The position numbers were made by a program, and so were the translations under genes. Of a stretch of 5,273 nt of DNA, positions 5,232-5,273 are shown in pieces. This DNA comes from Treponema sp. UBA2869. GTDB taxonomy: Bacteria > Spirochaetota > Spirochaetia > Treponematales > Treponemataceae. Under the pieces are notes generated by a model. It saw only the letters and a program-made list of their open reading frames with translations. It made no database searches and was not told where the DNA came from. The DNA is taken from contig DEEV01000025.1 in NCBI GenBank assembly GCA_002350445.1, positions 28,965 through 34,237 on the forward strand, written 5' to 3'. Position 1 is the first letter of the stretch; each line of letters begins with the position of its first letter.

Positions 5232-5273
5232 TTAGTACATCATTGAAGGATCTGCGGCTGGAGCAGCAGGTGC
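5232..5273 (-). CDS. C-terminal 13 codons of a minus-strand protein, possibly chaperonin GroEL
   Basis: Read on the minus strand from the window edge, the frame gives APAAPAADPSMMY and a TAA stop (5232-5234). The rest of the gene lies to the right of the window. An Ala/Pro-rich linker ending in a Met-rich tail is typical of GroEL C-termini, which protrude into the chaperonin cavity. The usual GGM repeats are absent here, though. A GGM-containing tail reading AATNMGGMY-stop occurs about 70-100 bases downstream in another frame. A terminator at 5057-5090 closes the transcript. Thirteen residues cannot prove identity, and other proteins with Ala/Pro tails are possible, so I give no symbol. That a coding frame ends here is moderately likely. 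Confidence 0.45.
   Translation of the reverse strand, partial: APAAPAADPSMMY

Noticed and set aside
5135..5242. Minus-strand frame ending MGGMY as an independent small gene
   Set aside because: The frame opens just after a stop at 5240-5242 and has no start codon with a ribosome site before the tail. I treat it as a possible relic or repeat only.

Overview
The window looks like part of a low-GC bacterial chromosome. A spirochaete, most likely Treponema-like, is my best guess. That guess rests on overall impression: A/T-rich genes, the style of the lipoprotein signal, and short GC-richer palindromes in the gaps between genes. No rRNA or marker gene fixes it. I see no tRNA or rRNA gene, CRISPR array, transposase or phage gene.

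Layout: (1) Positions 1-930, plus strand: the 3' portion of ychF, a conserved P-loop ATPase of the Obg family. Its N-terminus lies outside the window. It is followed by a GC-rich palindrome (946-979) and a strong intrinsic terminator (992-1024). (2) Positions 1119-4694, plus strand: a compact three-gene ABC importer operon of the ferric-iron/AfuABC-FbpABC type. It encodes a substrate-binding lipoprotein, a permease that is an in-frame fusion of two membrane domains, and an ATPase with a C-terminal TOBE domain. The three genes overlap by 22 and 11 bases, so translational coupling is likely. (3) Positions 4701-4952, minus strand: a small three-helix membrane protein of the GlsB/YeaQ/YmgE (transglycosylase-associated) family, ending 6 bases from the end of the ATPase gene. 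(4) Positions 5057-5273: an intrinsic terminator, a structured untranslated stretch, and the last 13 codons of a minus-strand gene whose Ala/Pro/Met tail suggests, weakly, chaperonin GroEL.

How the genes work together: the lipoprotein would capture a ligand outside the inner membrane, the fused permease would form the channel, and the ATPase would drive uptake. Homology alone leaves the ligand open between ferric iron and small phosphorylated organic compounds. The ychF, YeaQ-like and possible chaperonin genes look like independent neighbours.

The most interesting signals are non-coding. A perfect 10-bp inverted repeat at 1091-1100/1143-1152 places the binding-protein gene's Shine-Dalgarno and start codon inside one loop. 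A second perfect 10-bp inverted repeat (2129-2138/2151-2160) starts 5 bases after the binding-protein stop codon, inside the permease reading frame, as expected for an element that sets binding protein above permease. Downstream of the possible groEL end, the spacer contains several hairpins and an out-of-frame stretch reading AATNMGGMY-stop, which resembles a chaperonin tail. It may be a displaced C-terminus or part of a dispersed short repeat.
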